A stretch of DNA of 64,000 bases from Burkholderia puraquae (GCF_002099195.1 NZ_NBYX01000005.1:248001-312000), one strand, 5' to 3'. Shown: positions 10,275 to 19,412, counted from the first letter of the stretch. Notes: generated by a model from the letters alone, not told the origin. Made by a program: numbers and translations.

Positions 10275-10783
10275 AGACGCTTGCCATCGAGCCGCTGACC
10301 AAGGAGGCGTTCGCGCCGTTCGGCGACGTGATCGAAACGGAAGGGGCGAAGCAGATCCCGATCAACCTCGGCACGACGATCCGCTTTCACGATCTCGCGA
10401 AAGTCGACGTGACCGATGAAGACGGCCGCACGCTCGTCAACCTGTTCCGCGGCCAGCCGCGCACGCTGCCGTTCGAAGTGAAGATGCTGGAGCGGCACCC
10501 GCTCGGCAGCCAGGCCTTCGTGCCGCTGAACGACCAGCCGTATCTCGTCGTCGTGGCGCCCGCGGGCGATCTCGATCCGGCGAAGATCCGCGCGTTCGTG
10601 ACGAGCGGGTGGCAGGGTGTCAACTATGCGAAGGGTGTATGGCATCACCCGCTGATCGCGCTCGGCGGCGTCAGCGACTTCATCGTCGTCGATCGCGGCG
10701 GTGACGGCTTGAACCTGAACGAGCAGGATCTGCAGGAATCGCTGTGGCTCACCGACGACGCGCTGCACGCGCTGACCGCCTGA
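10271..10783 (+). CDS. allA: Ureidoglycolate lyase
   Basis: AllA splits ureidoglycolate into glyoxylate and urea and is the final step of the pathway in this window. The 170-residue cupin-like protein contains the family blocks FAPFGDVIE near the N-terminus, [12 protein letters not shown] in the middle, and [10 protein letters not shown] with the paired histidines. The 4-bp overlap with alc (ATGA) indicates translational coupling. A terminator follows, marking the end of the operon. Confidence 0.95.
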   Translation: MKTLAIEPLTKEAFAPFGDVIETEGAKQIPINLGTTIRFHDLAKVDVTDEDGRTLVNLFRGQPRTLPFEVKMLERHPLGSQAFVPLNDQPYLVVVAPAGDLDPAKIRAFVTSGWQGVNYAKGVWHHPLIALGGVSDFIVVDRGGDGLNLNEQDLQESLWLTDDALHALTA

Positions 10784-10813
10784 GTCGCTCGCGTTTCTGC
10801 CAGCGTCTGGCGA

Positions 10814-10841
10814 AACCCGCGCATCGTGCGCGGGTTTTTTT
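10814..10841 (+). terminator. Rho-independent terminator of the allantoin operon
   Basis: AACCCGCGC pairs with GCGCGGGTT around a short ATCGT loop and runs into TTTTTTT. It lies 30 bp past the allA stop. The convergent LysR gene ends just beyond it. Confidence 0.9.
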
Positions 10842-10864
10842 ATGCGCGGCCGGTTCCGCGCAAT

Positions 10865-11830
10865 TCAGGTCGCCGCGGTCTTGCGCGTATCACGCGAGCT
10901 GCCGCCGCCGCGGCGCCGGTTCGCGACCGGCGCATGCTGCGCCATCAGCTCGGCGACCCAGTCGATGAAGACGCGCAGCTTCGCGCTGACGTGCCGGTTC
11001 GGCGGGAACGCGACGTACATCGGCATCGGCTCGAGCTGCCATCGCTCGAACAGCGGCACCAGTTCGCCGCGGGTGCGATGCACGCCCGCCATATAGTCGG
11101 GCAGCCACAGAATGCCCAGCCCGGCGAGGCCGGCTTCGAGGTACGCATTGCCGTCGTCGACCGCGAGCACGTAGCGCCCGCGTACGGTGACCTGCTCGCC
11201 ATCGCGTGCCATCGCAAACGGCAACGCCTTGCCGGTGCGCGCCCACAGAAAACCGACGATGCGGTGATGCGTGTCCTCCAGCTCGTCAGGATGGGCCGGC
11301 GTGCCGGCGTGTGCGAGATAGGCCGGCGACGCGTACACGCCGAGCCGCAGGTCGCCGATGCGGCGCGCGACCAGCGCGCGGTCGGTCGGTTCGCCGCCGC
11401 GCACGACGCAGTCGACGTTCTCGCCGATCACGTCCACCACGCGGTCGCTCACGCCCATGTCGAGCTGGATATCCGGATAGCGCGCATGGAACGCGGGCAG
11501 TGCGGGGATCAGGATCAGGCGCGCGAACGGGCTCGGCACGTCCACGCGCAGCCGGCCCCTTGGTGATGCCGACGCAGCGGACAGGCTCGTTTCGGCATCG
11601 TCCATGTCGGCCAGCAAGCGCACGACGCGGTCGTAGTACGCGGCGCCGTCGGCCGTGACGACGACTTTGCGCGTCGTGCGGTTGAACAGCTTCACGCGCA
11701 GCCGCGCTTCGAGCTGCTGCACCAGTTGCGTGACGGTGGTGCGGCTCATGTGCAGCGTGTCGGCCGCCTTCGTGAAGCTGCCGGCTTCCACCACGCGGGC
11801 GAACGCCTGCATTGCGTCGAATCGATCCAT
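10865..11830 (-). CDS. LysR-family regulator
   Basis: The 321-residue protein starts at 11830 (MDRFDAMQAFARVVEAGSF, the usual LysR opening) and has a winged helix at ~residues 4-63 followed by a periplasmic-binding-type effector domain starting around residue 90 (GRLRVDVPSPFAR). An upstream in-frame ATG at 11875 would read through the candidate operator and was not chosen. It is divergent from the Rid-family gene, and a LysR-type inverted repeat lies between them, so that gene is its likely target. The effector is unknown. Confidence 0.87.
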   Translation of the reverse strand: MDRFDAMQAFARVVEAGSFTKAADTLHMSRTTVTQLVQQLEARLRVKLFNRTTRKVVVTADGAAYYDRVVRLLADMDDAETSLSAASASPRGRLRVDVPSPFARLILIPALPAFHARYPDIQLDMGVSDRVVDVIGENVDCVVRGGEPTDRALVARRIGDLRLGVYASPAYLAHAGTPAHPDELEDTHHRIVGFLWARTGKALPFAMARDGEQVTVRGRYVLAVDDGNAYLEAGLAGLGILWLPDYMAGVHRTRGELVPLFERWQLEPMPMYVAFPPNRHVSAKLRVFIDWVAELMAQHAPVANRRRGGGSSRDTRKTAAT

Positions 11831-11856
11831 CGGGTCAGGGCTCCGCGTCGCTCGGA

Positions 11857-11881
11857 CATTGTTTGGGGTACGCAAACAGTG
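11857..11881. promoter_or_regulatory. LysR-type operator between the divergent genes
   Basis: CATTGTTTG and CAAACAGTG form an inverted repeat (one mismatch) around GGGTACG, with the T-N11-A geometry expected for a LysR box. It lies 27 bp upstream of the LysR start and about 100 bp upstream of the Rid gene. Confidence 0.6.
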
Positions 11882-11982
11882 TTGGACAAGGTTGCCGGTT
11901 TATCCGCCGTGCAACGGTCCTTAAAGTGCCTTCATCGTTGATACAGGGGCGGTTTCGCCCCGCAGACCGATGGAGGTGTTGA

Positions 11983-12387
11983 ATGGCCAAGCGTAGCGTA
12001 GTTTTTCCGCCCGGTCGCCAGGCGCTGTATGACCGCAACCGCTATTCGCCGGCAGTGCGCTCGAACGGCTTCCTGTTCGTGTCCGGGCAGGTCGGCAGCC
12101 GCGACGACGGCGCGCCCGAGCCGGAGCTGGGCGCGCAGGTCCGCCGCGCGTTCGACAACCTGAATGCGGTGCTGCGCGCGGCCGGCTGTACGTTCGACGA
12201 TGTCGTCGACGTGACGGTGTTTCTCGTCGATCCGGAAGCGACGTTCGAGCGGATCTGGGAGATCGTCCCCGATTACTGGGGCGATGCGCCGCATCCGACG
12301 CTGACCGCCGTCGGCGTGACCTGGCTGTACGGCTTCCAGTTCGAGATCAAGGTGATCGCGCGGCTGCCGGAGACGGTCGACGGGTGA
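11983..12387 (+). CDS. Rid-family protein lacking the catalytic arginine
   Basis: The 134-residue protein aligns over its whole length with the YjgF/YER057c/UK114 (Rid) family: GFLFVSGQVGS in the middle and a FEIKVIARL C-terminus. In RidA an arginine at position 105 (E. coli numbering) is needed for imine/enamine deaminase activity. The corresponding position here is tryptophan (VGVTWL where RidA has VEVARL). The protein therefore probably belongs to the Rid subfamilies without that activity, and its function is unknown. Translation starts at the ATG at 11983 after GGAGGTG. The divergent LysR gene is its likely regulator. Confidence 0.85.
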   Translation: MAKRSVVFPPGRQALYDRNRYSPAVRSNGFLFVSGQVGSRDDGAPEPELGAQVRRAFDNLNAVLRAAGCTFDDVVDVTVFLVDPEATFERIWEIVPDYWGDAPHPTLTAVGVTWLYGFQFEIKVIARLPETVDG

Positions 12388-12418
12388 GCAGGGCGCCCGC
12401 GGTTCGTGGCGGCGTGCG

Positions 12419-13234
12419 TCACGGCGCGACGGGCGGCTCCTGTTCGTACGCACGATGCAGCAGTGCGACGAACGACGTTGGGTCGGGCAGCGTCGCCGTG
12501 CCGAACCGGCGCACGGCGATCCCGGGCGTCCACGAATTCATCACGACGGCGCCGGCCATCAACGGCAGGTCGGCCGGCGTCAGTTCGCGATCGTGCTGCG
12601 CGACGCCCAGGCGCGCCAGTTGCCGGCGCACGATGCGCATCGTGACGCCGCCGAGCAGGCCGGCCACCGGCCACACGACCGTGTCGCCGGTCCAGAACGC
12701 GAGATTCCAGATCGAGCCCTCGCTGATGCGCCCGTGGCGATCGACGAATGCGGCATCGTCGAAACCCAGCGCGATCGCGCGGCGCAGGAAGTGCGTTTTC
12801 GCGACTTCGCCGACGTGCTTGATTTCCGGCAGCACGCGCTCGTATTCGAACGGCGCGAGGTCGAGCGGGCCCGCCGGCCCCGACGACGGCGCGGTCGTGC
12901 GGACCAGCACGTCGAGCGCTTCGTCGTCGCGCGGCGCGACGAATTCGCCGGTCGTCGCATGCACGGTCGCCGTCAGCGACAGCGCCGACGGCGCGTGTTC
13001 GAGCGCAGCGCGCAGGAGCGCGCGAACCTGGTCGTCGGGCAGTGCCTGGCCGAACAGCGTGTTGGACGCATCGCGCAGCCGCTTGAGATGCAGGTCGAGG
13101 CCGCGCACGTGGCCGTCGCGCACCTGCATCGCGGTGAAATGCGCATGGCCCGCGAACGCGCGCGAGGCGAGCGCGTCCGGGGTGGCGGCGACGCCGTTGA
13201 GCTGGACGACGGACGGGAACGGGGCAACGGTCAT
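12419..13234 (-). CDS. Class IV PLP-dependent aminotransferase
   Basis: The 271-residue protein belongs to the fold-type IV PLP enzymes (branched-chain or D-amino-acid aminotransferase, ADC lyase). The PLP lysine is most likely Lys139 in PEIKH. The conserved GRISEGSIWNL block (the E-x-x-x-x-N motif) follows, and MNSW lies near the C-terminus. The ATG at 13234 was chosen because GGAGAT precedes it and the in-frame extension upstream (to 13351) is not family-like. It is divergent from a GcvA-like LysR gene. The substrate cannot be assigned. Confidence 0.85.
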   Translation of the reverse strand: MTVAPFPSVVQLNGVAATPDALASRAFAGHAHFTAMQVRDGHVRGLDLHLKRLRDASNTLFGQALPDDQVRALLRAALEHAPSALSLTATVHATTGEFVAPRDDEALDVLVRTTAPSSGPAGPLDLAPFEYERVLPEIKHVGEVAKTHFLRRAIALGFDDAAFVDRHGRISEGSIWNLAFWTGDTVVWPVAGLLGGVTMRIVRRQLARLGVAQHDRELTPADLPLMAGAVVMNSWTPGIAVRRFGTATLPDPTSFVALLHRAYEQEPPVAP

Positions 13235-13276
13235 CGGCGGATCTCCGGGTTCGGTCGCGAGCGCGGTGCGGCTCGC

Positions 13277-13327
13277 GGCATCTTCAAGAAAGTCTATTGT
13301 TTGCCGATTGATGGCATCTTGAAAAAC
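13277..13327. promoter_or_regulatory. Direct repeat in the divergent promoter region
   Basis: GGCATCTT occurs at 13277-13284 and again at 13313-13320, spaced 36 bp apart, each followed by a similar A-rich stretch. It lies between the aminotransferase gene and the GcvA-like regulator and could be a regulator binding pair. The support is weak. Confidence 0.3.
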
Positions 13328-13368
13328 GAGTAATTTTGCAACGGTTATCAAATCCGGTTTGAAGATCG

Positions 13369-14289
13369 ATGGAACGCATGTGGCCCGGTACGCGCGCGCT
13401 GAGGACGTTCGATGCGGCGGCGCGCCACCTGAATTTCTCGCGGGCGGCCGACGAGGTCGGACTGACGCCGGCAGCCGTCAGTCACCAGATCAAGGAAATC
13501 GAGGCGCAGCTCGACATGGAACTGTTCGTCCGCACGAGTCGCAGCATCCGGCTGACGCCGGCCGGTGCCGTGCTGGCTGCCGCGGCCGCCGATGCGCTGG
13601 CAGGCCTGCAGCGCGCGACGGCGCGGGCACGGCGCATCGCGCGGGAGCAGACGGAGTTGCGTGTATCGGTCGGCGCGCGTTTCGCAGCGCACTGGCTGTT
13701 GCCGCGCCTGCCGCGCTTCAGGGCCGCGCATCCGGCGTTCGAGCTGTCGTTCGACATCACCGACCGGTTGCGCGATTTCGATGACGACGACGTCGATGTC
13801 GCGATCCGCTTCGGCACCGGGCGCTATCGCGATGCGTGCGCGCAGCGTCTGTTCGACACGTCGGTCGTCGCGGTCTGCAGCCCGGCGCTGCTGTCGGCCG
13901 GGTTGCCGTTGCGCAAGCCGCGCGATCTGCTGCGCCACACGCTTTGCCACGTCGATTGCGAGGTCGACGGTGTGACCTGGCCGCGCTGGTCGGCCTGGAT
14001 GGCCGCTGCCGGCGTCGACGGTTTCGACGACAGCCGGTGCGTCTCGTTTCCGGATTCGAGCCACGTCGTGCAGGCCGTGACGGACGGCACGGCGGTCGGT
14101 CTGGCGGAGCCGCACATGATCGCGCGCGATCTCGCGGAAGGGCGCGTCGTGCAGTTGTTCGATGTGAACGTCGAGGTGGCGCCGGGCCTTGCGTATCACG
14201 TCGTGCATCCGGAGCGCATGCAGGGCGATCCGCGCATCGTCGCATTGCGCGACTGGCTCGCAGACGAAGTCGCGACGATGCGCGCGTAG
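13369..14289 (+). CDS. LysR-family regulator, GcvA-like
   Basis: The 306-residue protein has the GcvA-subgroup N-terminus: LRTFDAAARHLNFSRAADEVGLTPAAVSHQIKEIE-type helix-turn-helix in residues 10-45, then LFVRTSRSIRLT. The effector domain contains LSFDITDRLRDF and FGTGRY. An alternative start is the ATG at 13378. It is divergent from the class IV aminotransferase gene, which is its most likely target. Confidence 0.87.
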   Translation: MERMWPGTRALRTFDAAARHLNFSRAADEVGLTPAAVSHQIKEIEAQLDMELFVRTSRSIRLTPAGAVLAAAAADALAGLQRATARARRIAREQTELRVSVGARFAAHWLLPRLPRFRAAHPAFELSFDITDRLRDFDDDDVDVAIRFGTGRYRDACAQRLFDTSVVAVCSPALLSAGLPLRKPRDLLRHTLCHVDCEVDGVTWPRWSAWMAAAGVDGFDDSRCVSFPDSSHVVQAVTDGTAVGLAEPHMIARDLAEGRVVQLFDVNVEVAPGLAYHVVHPERMQGDPRIVALRDWLADEVATMRA

Positions 14290-14358
14290 CGGTGGCGGCG
14301 CATGCTATCGTGCCCGCATTTCCACCGCGCGATGCTCGATTCCGGGCATGTTCCTCCG

Positions 14359-14769
14359 ATGAGCCAACCTGAAAACGACCTCGGGGTCCTGCTGAGCACG
14401 ATGCAGCCCGAACTGCATCCCGGCGCGTTCGCATTCGTATCGCTGCCGCCCGACGCAGATGTATCGTTATCCGAAGCGATCGCAACGTTCCGCGAAGCGG
14501 AAGGGCTGACGGTCGTCGTCGGCGAGGAGAGGGCCGCACGTCGCGGCTGGCCCGTACTGTTCCGCGCCGCCTGGATCACGCTGACCGTGCATTCCGACCT
14601 CGCAGCGGTCGGCCTCACGGCGGCGTTTGCGCGGGCACTCGGCGCGGCGGGCATCAGTTGCAACGTGATGGCGGCCGCGTACCACGATCACATCTTCGTG
14701 CCGTTCGACGACGGCCCGCGCGCGCTCGATGCGCTCGTCGCGCTCCAGCGCGACGCGATGCGCGGCTGA
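14359..14769 (+). CDS. ACT-domain protein (two tandem ACT-like halves)
   Basis: The 136-residue cytosolic protein resembles small stand-alone ACT-domain proteins: a first half with LHPGAFAFVSLP and a second with WITLTVHSDLAAVGLTAAFARALGAAGISCNVMAAAYHDHIFVP. ACT domains bind amino acids. The conserved part starts at MSQP (14359); an upstream in-frame ATG at 14332 is possible. The function of this family is not established. Confidence 0.78.
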   Translation: MSQPENDLGVLLSTMQPELHPGAFAFVSLPPDADVSLSEAIATFREAEGLTVVVGEERAARRGWPVLFRAAWITLTVHSDLAAVGLTAAFARALGAAGISCNVMAAAYHDHIFVPFDDGPRALDALVALQRDAMRG

Positions 14770-14793
14770 TGCGCGAAGGGCATCAGCAACACG

Positions 14794-14820
14794 AAAAAAA
14801 CGGGCCCGTCACCGGGCCCG
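14794..14820 (-). terminator. Terminator of the uraH-puuD operon
   Basis: Read on the reverse strand, GGGCCC-type arms (CGGGCCCG/CGGGCCCG around GTGA) form a strong hairpin running into TTTTTTT. The hairpin can also act on the convergent ACT gene. Confidence 0.85.
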
Positions 14821-14867
14821 CGAACGGAGAGGATGGCGCCGGAAAACGACCCCGGGCGCACGGCGGC

Positions 14868-16061
14868 TTACTTGTTCGCACCACCCTCGAACCAGGCGGC
14901 GAGCTTCGTCCGCTCGTCGTCGGTCATGTGCGTGACGTTGCCGATCGGCATCGCCTTCAGGCGCACGGCCTGTTCGTAGATACGCTGCGCGTTCTTCGAC
15001 ACTTCGTCCGGCGTGTCGAACATCACGCCTGCGGGGGCACTGCCCATCAGCGTCGGCTTCGACGAGTGGCACTCCACACAGCGTTGCTGCAGGATCGGCA
15101 TGATGTCGTTGATCACGACCTTCGGCGCGTTCGCGGCCTGCGCTTCCGGCGCGACCGGCTTCGGCGTCGTCCAGACCAGTGCGCCTGCCAGCAGTGCGAC
15201 GCCGCCGATCGGCAGGTACCACAGCTGCTTGCCGCGGTGGCGCATCACGAAGAACTGGCGGATCAGCGCGCCGGCCAGCATGATCAGCACGAGCACGACC
15301 CAGTTGAACTTGTTCGTGTACGTCATCGCATAGTGGTTCGACAGCATCGCGAACACGACCGGCAGCGTGAAGTACGTGTTGTGCACCGAGCGCTGCTTGC
15401 CGCGCTTGCCGTAGATCGGGTTCGGCTCTTCGCCCTTGAGCATCTTGTCGACCATCTTGCGCTGGCCGGGGATGATCACGAAGAACACGTTCGCCGACAT
15501 GATCGTCGCGAGCATGGCGCCGACGATCAGGTACGCGGCACGACCCGCGAAGATGTGGCACGCGAGATACGCGGCGACGACGACGTAGAGGCCCACGCAG
15601 ATGCCGAGCACGCGGTCGTTGGTGCCGAGGATGCGGCACAGCGAGTCGTAGACGATCCAGCCGGCCGCGAGGAAGCCGAGTGCGGAGGCGACGGCGACCA
15701 CCGGGCCCATGTCGAGCACGCTCTTGTCGATCAGGTACGTGTTCGGTGCGAGCAGGTACAGCACGAAGAACAGCGAGAAGCCCGACAGCCAGGTCGTGTA
15801 CGACGGCCACTTCGACCAGTGCAGGTCATCCGGCATTTCCGGCGGAGCGACCGTGTACTTCTGCATGTTGTAGAAGCCGCCGCCGTGGACGTGCCACAGC
15901 TCGCCGAACACACCGCGCTTGCGCTGGTTCGGGTCGGTCGGCGGTTTCAGGCTGTTGTCGAGCGCGACGAAATAGAACGACTCGCCGATCCACGCAATGG
16001 CGACGATGACGTGCAGCCATCGCAGCGCGAGGTTCAGCCAGTCGGTGATGAAGCCTTCCAT
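14868..16061 (-). CDS. puuD: Membrane-bound urate hydroxylase
   Basis: PuuD oxidises urate to 5-hydroxyisourate using the respiratory chain, replacing soluble uricase. The 397-residue protein has an N-terminal region of about eight membrane segments (opening DWLNLALRWLHVIVAIAWIGESFYF, typical of the family). It ends with a cytochrome c domain with haem motif CVECH at residues 328-332 and a methionine-containing stretch (KAMPIGNVTHM) as the probable axial ligand. It is the second gene of the uraH-puuD pair, 51 bp after uraH. Confidence 0.94.
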   Translation of the reverse strand: MEGFITDWLNLALRWLHVIVAIAWIGESFYFVALDNSLKPPTDPNQRKRGVFGELWHVHGGGFYNMQKYTVAPPEMPDDLHWSKWPSYTTWLSGFSLFFVLYLLAPNTYLIDKSVLDMGPVVAVASALGFLAAGWIVYDSLCRILGTNDRVLGICVGLYVVVAAYLACHIFAGRAAYLIVGAMLATIMSANVFFVIIPGQRKMVDKMLKGEEPNPIYGKRGKQRSVHNTYFTLPVVFAMLSNHYAMTYTNKFNWVVLVLIMLAGALIRQFFVMRHRGKQLWYLPIGGVALLAGALVWTTPKPVAPEAQAANAPKVVINDIMPILQQRCVECHSSKPTLMGSAPAGVMFDTPDEVSKNAQRIYEQAVRLKAMPIGNVTHMTDDERTKLAAWFEGGANK

Positions 16062-16112
16062 GAAACTCCTCCAGACTCAGATTTTGTCTTGATGCGGGCG
16101 CCGATGCGTATG

Positions 16113-16466
16113 TCAGCTGCCGCGATAGGTGCTGTACGACCACGGCGACACGAGCAGCGGCACGTGGTAGTGCGAGCCGGTGTCGGCGATGCCGAAGCGG
16201 AGCACGACGCGGTCGACGAAGCGAGGTTCGGGCACCTTCACGCCGAGCGACGCGAAGTAGTCGCCGGCATGGAACACGAGTTCGTATTCGCCGGCGGCGA
16301 GCGCGGCGCCTTCGAGCAGGGGTTCGTCGCAGCGGCCGTCGCTATTGGTCAGCACGGTCTTGATCGCGCGGCGCGATTCGCCGTCGAGCGCGTAGAGGTC
16401 CACCTTGATTGCAGCGCCGGGACGGCCGTGCGCCGTATCGAGTACGTGGGTAGTGAGCTTTCCCAT
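16113..16466 (-). CDS. uraH: 5-hydroxyisourate hydrolase
   Basis: UraH hydrolyses 5-hydroxyisourate to OHCU, directly downstream of PuuD's reaction. The 117-residue transthyretin-like protein has the family's N-terminal LTTHVLDTAHGRPG, with the active-site histidine, and C-terminal HYHVPLLVSPWSYSTYRGS. The ATG at 16466 is where conserved sequence begins; the open frame extends to 16595 without family similarity. Confidence 0.96.
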   Translation of the reverse strand: MGKLTTHVLDTAHGRPGAAIKVDLYALDGESRRAIKTVLTNSDGRCDEPLLEGAALAAGEYELVFHAGDYFASLGVKVPEPRFVDRVVLRFGIADTGSHYHVPLLVSPWSYSTYRGS

Positions 16467-16977
16467 TCGCAATTGTCCTTGTGTGAATGCGAGGTTCGGC
16501 GGCGACTCGATCCATTGACTGTGCGGCGGATCGAGGCTCCACGTCACGTGGCTACATACCCGTCGGCGAGATTGAAGCGAGCGCCGTGCAGGCATTGTAA
16601 AAAGGTTCCCCGCGCAAATACGGGCGCGATATCAAAGATAATGCGCCGCGCATGAGCGGCTGTCGACGGCACGCCGGATACGGCTTCCGGCGGGCGTTTC
16701 GGGTGCTCGGCGAGGCGTTGCGCGGCGTACCATATCGAAACCGTGAAGCGCGGTATTCCGGATCGCGCATTGTGTGCGGCGCGCGCTTGGGCGATCCTCC
16801 CGCCGTGCGCGTCGGCCGGTGGCCCGCGCGTACCCCGAAGACGGCGAGCACGCCGGGTAACCGGGCCAGGGCGTTCGAACGGACGCAGGCACCGGAGCGT
16901 GCCGCGATTCAGCGTTCGAACGGCTGTGTGACCGTCCCCAGGATCCGCCCCTGGGGGCAGACCGACGCGGAGAACGC
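16467..16977. other. Intergenic region between divergent urate and 8-oxoguanine genes
   Basis: About 510 bp separate the divergent uraH and 8-oxoguanine deaminase genes. I see no convincing open frame on either strand. An A+T-rich patch at about 16596-16645 is the likely site of the leftward promoter. I found no riboswitch-like structure or copy of the TTGTNNACAA palindrome. Confidence 0.6.
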
Positions 16978-18390
16978 ATGAACCTCGAGCAGCACGCAGG
17001 CGCACGCGCGCCGAACCCTTCCTCATCCCGCCCGAAAACCCTGCTGGTCAAGCACGCCGACGTGCTCGTGACCATGGACGACACGCGCCGCGAACTGCGC
17101 GACGCGGGGCTCTACATCGAAGACAACCGGATCGTCGCGGTCGGCCCGAGCGCCGAGCTGCCCGATACGGCCGACGAAGTGCTCGACCTGCGCGGCCACC
17201 TCGTGATCCCGGGGCTCGTGAACACGCACCACCACATGTACCAGAGCCTCACGCGCGCGGTGCCGGCCGCGCAGAATGCCGAGCTGTTCGGCTGGCTCAC
17301 GAACCTGTACCGGATCTGGGCGCACCTGACGCCCGAGATGATCGAGGTGTCGACGCTCACCGCGATGGCCGAGCTGCTGCAGTCCGGCTGCACGACGTCG
17401 AGCGACCACCTGTACATCTACCCGAACGGCAGCCGCCTCGACGACAGCATCGGCGCCGCGCAGCGGATCGGCATGCGTTTTCACGCGAGCCGCGGCGCGA
17501 TGAGCGTCGGCCAGCGCGACGGCGGGCTGCCACCCGATTCGGTCGTCGAGCGCGAGCCCGACATCCTGCGCGACACGCAGCGCCTGATCGAGACCTATCA
17601 CGACGAAGGGCGTTACGCGATGCTGCGCGTGGTCGTCGCACCGTGCTCGCCGTTCTCGGTGAGCCGTGACCTGATGCGTGACGCGGCCGTGCTCGCGCGC
17701 GAATACGGCGTGTCGCTGCATACGCACCTCGCGGAGAACGTCAACGACATCGCGTACAGCCGCGAGAAGTTCGGCATGACGCCCGCCGAATATGCGGAAG
17801 ATCTCGGCTGGGTCGGCCACGACGTGTGGCATGCGCACTGCGTGCAGCTCGACGATGCGGGCATCGGCCTGTTCGCGCGTACCGGCACGGGCGTCGCGCA
17901 CTGTCCGTGCTCGAACATGCGGCTCGCGTCGGGCATCGCGCCGGTGAAGAAGATGCGTCTCGCGGGCGTGCCGGTCGGCCTCGGCGTCGACGGCTCCGCA
18001 TCGAACGACGGCGCGCAGATGGTCGCGGAAGTGCGGCAGGCACTGCTGCTGCAACGGGTCGGTTTCGGGCCCGATGCGATGACCGCGCGCGAAGCGCTCG
18101 AGATCGCGACGCTCGGCGGCGCGAAGGTGTTGAACCGCGACGATATCGGCGCGCTGAAGCCCGGCATGGCCGCGGACTTCGCCGCGTTCGACCTGCGCCA
18201 GCCGCTGTTCGCGGGCGCGCTGCACGATCCGGTCGCGGCGCTCGTGTTCTGCGCGCCGTCGCAGACGGCGTACACGGTGGTGAACGGGAAGGTGGTGGTG
18301 CGGGAAGGGCGGCTGGCGACGCTCGACCTGCCGCCCGTCATCGCGCGTCATAACGCGCTCGCGCAGGCACTGGTCGAGGCATCGCGCTGA
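16978..18390 (+). CDS. 8-oxoguanine deaminase (amidohydrolase superfamily)
   Basis: The 470-residue enzyme matches the cog0402 group that deaminates 8-oxoguanine to urate. It contains the metal-binding NTHHHMYQSLTRA block, then the HTHLAEN block, HAHCVQLDD, and the LGVDGSASND motif with the metal aspartate, in the order of the family. The HHMYQ-type sequence is characteristic of 8-oxoguanine rather than hydroxyatrazine deaminases. Its location opposite uraH/puuD fits: its product is the substrate of PuuD. Related atrazine-chlorohydrolase-like activities are the main alternative. Confidence 0.85.
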   Translation: MNLEQHAGARAPNPSSSRPKTLLVKHADVLVTMDDTRRELRDAGLYIEDNRIVAVGPSAELPDTADEVLDLRGHLVIPGLVNTHHHMYQSLTRAVPAAQNAELFGWLTNLYRIWAHLTPEMIEVSTLTAMAELLQSGCTTSSDHLYIYPNGSRLDDSIGAAQRIGMRFHASRGAMSVGQRDGGLPPDSVVEREPDILRDTQRLIETYHDEGRYAMLRVVVAPCSPFSVSRDLMRDAAVLAREYGVSLHTHLAENVNDIAYSREKFGMTPAEYAEDLGWVGHDVWHAHCVQLDDAGIGLFARTGTGVAHCPCSNMRLASGIAPVKKMRLAGVPVGLGVDGSASNDGAQMVAEVRQALLLQRVGFGPDAMTAREALEIATLGGAKVLNRDDIGALKPGMAADFAAFDLRQPLFAGALHDPVAALVFCAPSQTAYTVVNGKVVVREGRLATLDLPPVIARHNALAQALVEASR

Positions 18391-18482
18391 AGCAAGACTG
18401 ACGATCCGGCGGCTGCGGTGCCGCCGGGCGTGCCGCCAGCCCTTGCCGCGCCGCGCCGTGACGGCGCGTGCGGCGTGTGCCG

Positions 18483-19412
18483 TTACGCCTCGATCAGCGT
18501 GCGGGTCGCTTCGGCGACGAGGCTGCGCAGCCAGCGCACTTCATCGGAGTAGTGGCAGCGCTCGTGCCACAACTGGTAGTACTGCATCGGCGGGAAGTCG
18601 AGCGGTGCCGGCACGACCGACAGCGGCAGGAACTTCGCGTAGTGATCGGCGAACAGGCGCGTCGTCGTGAAGATCAGGTCGGACTTCACGAGCACGTAAG
18701 GCGCAAGGTTGAAGTACGGCAGCGTGACGACCACGTGGCGCTTGAGCCGTTCGCGCGCGAGATGCACGTCGATCGCGCCGCGCTGGCCGACCGAGTAAGG
18801 CGTCGGCGCGAGATGCGGTGCGTTCAGGTACTGGTCGAGCGTGAGCCCGCCGCGCTTCGCGAACGGGTGCGTGTTGCTCATCAGGCAGACGATTTCATCG
18901 ACGAACAGGTTCGACAGGTGCAGCTGCTCGGGCGGTTCGGGCCAGTTGCCGACGACGATGTCGAGCTTGCCGTCTTCCAGCGCGAGCTCGTAGTCGAACG
19001 CGGGGCCGAGCGAATGGAATTCGAGCGTCGCATTCGGTGCGGCCTGGCGGAAGCGCTCGACGACCGTCGGCACGAACAGCACGTTCAGGTAGTCGGGGCA
19101 GCCGATCCGATAGCAGCGGATCGACGTGGCCGGGTCGAAGTTGTGCTGCTGGAACTTGATGCGCTCGATTTCACGCAGCGCGTTCTGCACGGGCTCGAGC
19201 AGGCGCAGCCCGTATTCGGTCGGCACCATGCCGGACTTGCCGCGCACCAGCAGCGGATCGCCGGTGATGTCGCGCAGGCGCCGCAGCGCGGCGCTGATCG
19301 CCGGTTGCGACTGGTTCAGTTTGACGGCCGCGCGCGTGACGCTGCGCTCCATCAACAAGGTGTGCAAGACGCGCAAGAGGTACGTGTCGATCGCCTCGCG
19401 TTGCTGACTCAT
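18483..19412 (-). CDS. LysR-family regulator
   Basis: The 309-residue protein has the NodD/LinR-like LysR N-terminus: LLRVLHTLLMERSVTRAAVKLNQSQPAISAALRRLR-type helix-turn-helix in residues 12-48. A type 2 periplasmic-binding effector domain follows, with LEFHSLGPAFDYELALEDGKLDIVVG. The gene converges on the 8-oxoguanine deaminase gene with a G+C-rich hairpin between them (18407-18428). Its place next to the purine genes suggests, but does not show, a role in purine catabolism. Confidence 0.87.
   Translation of the reverse strand: MSQQREAIDTYLLRVLHTLLMERSVTRAAVKLNQSQPAISAALRRLRDITGDPLLVRGKSGMVPTEYGLRLLEPVQNALREIERIKFQQHNFDPATSIRCYRIGCPDYLNVLFVPTVVERFRQAAPNATLEFHSLGPAFDYELALEDGKLDIVVGNWPEPPEQLHLSNLFVDEIVCLMSNTHPFAKRGGLTLDQYLNAPHLAPTPYSVGQRGAIDVHLARERLKRHVVVTLPYFNLAPYVLVKSDLIFTTTRLFADHYAKFLPLSVVPAPLDFPPMQYYQLWHERCHYSDEVRWLRSLVAEATRTLIEA

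Noticed and set aside
14658-16655. 665-codon open frame opposite puuD and uraH
   Set aside because: It is antisense to clearly conserved genes with motifs and has no domain of its own.
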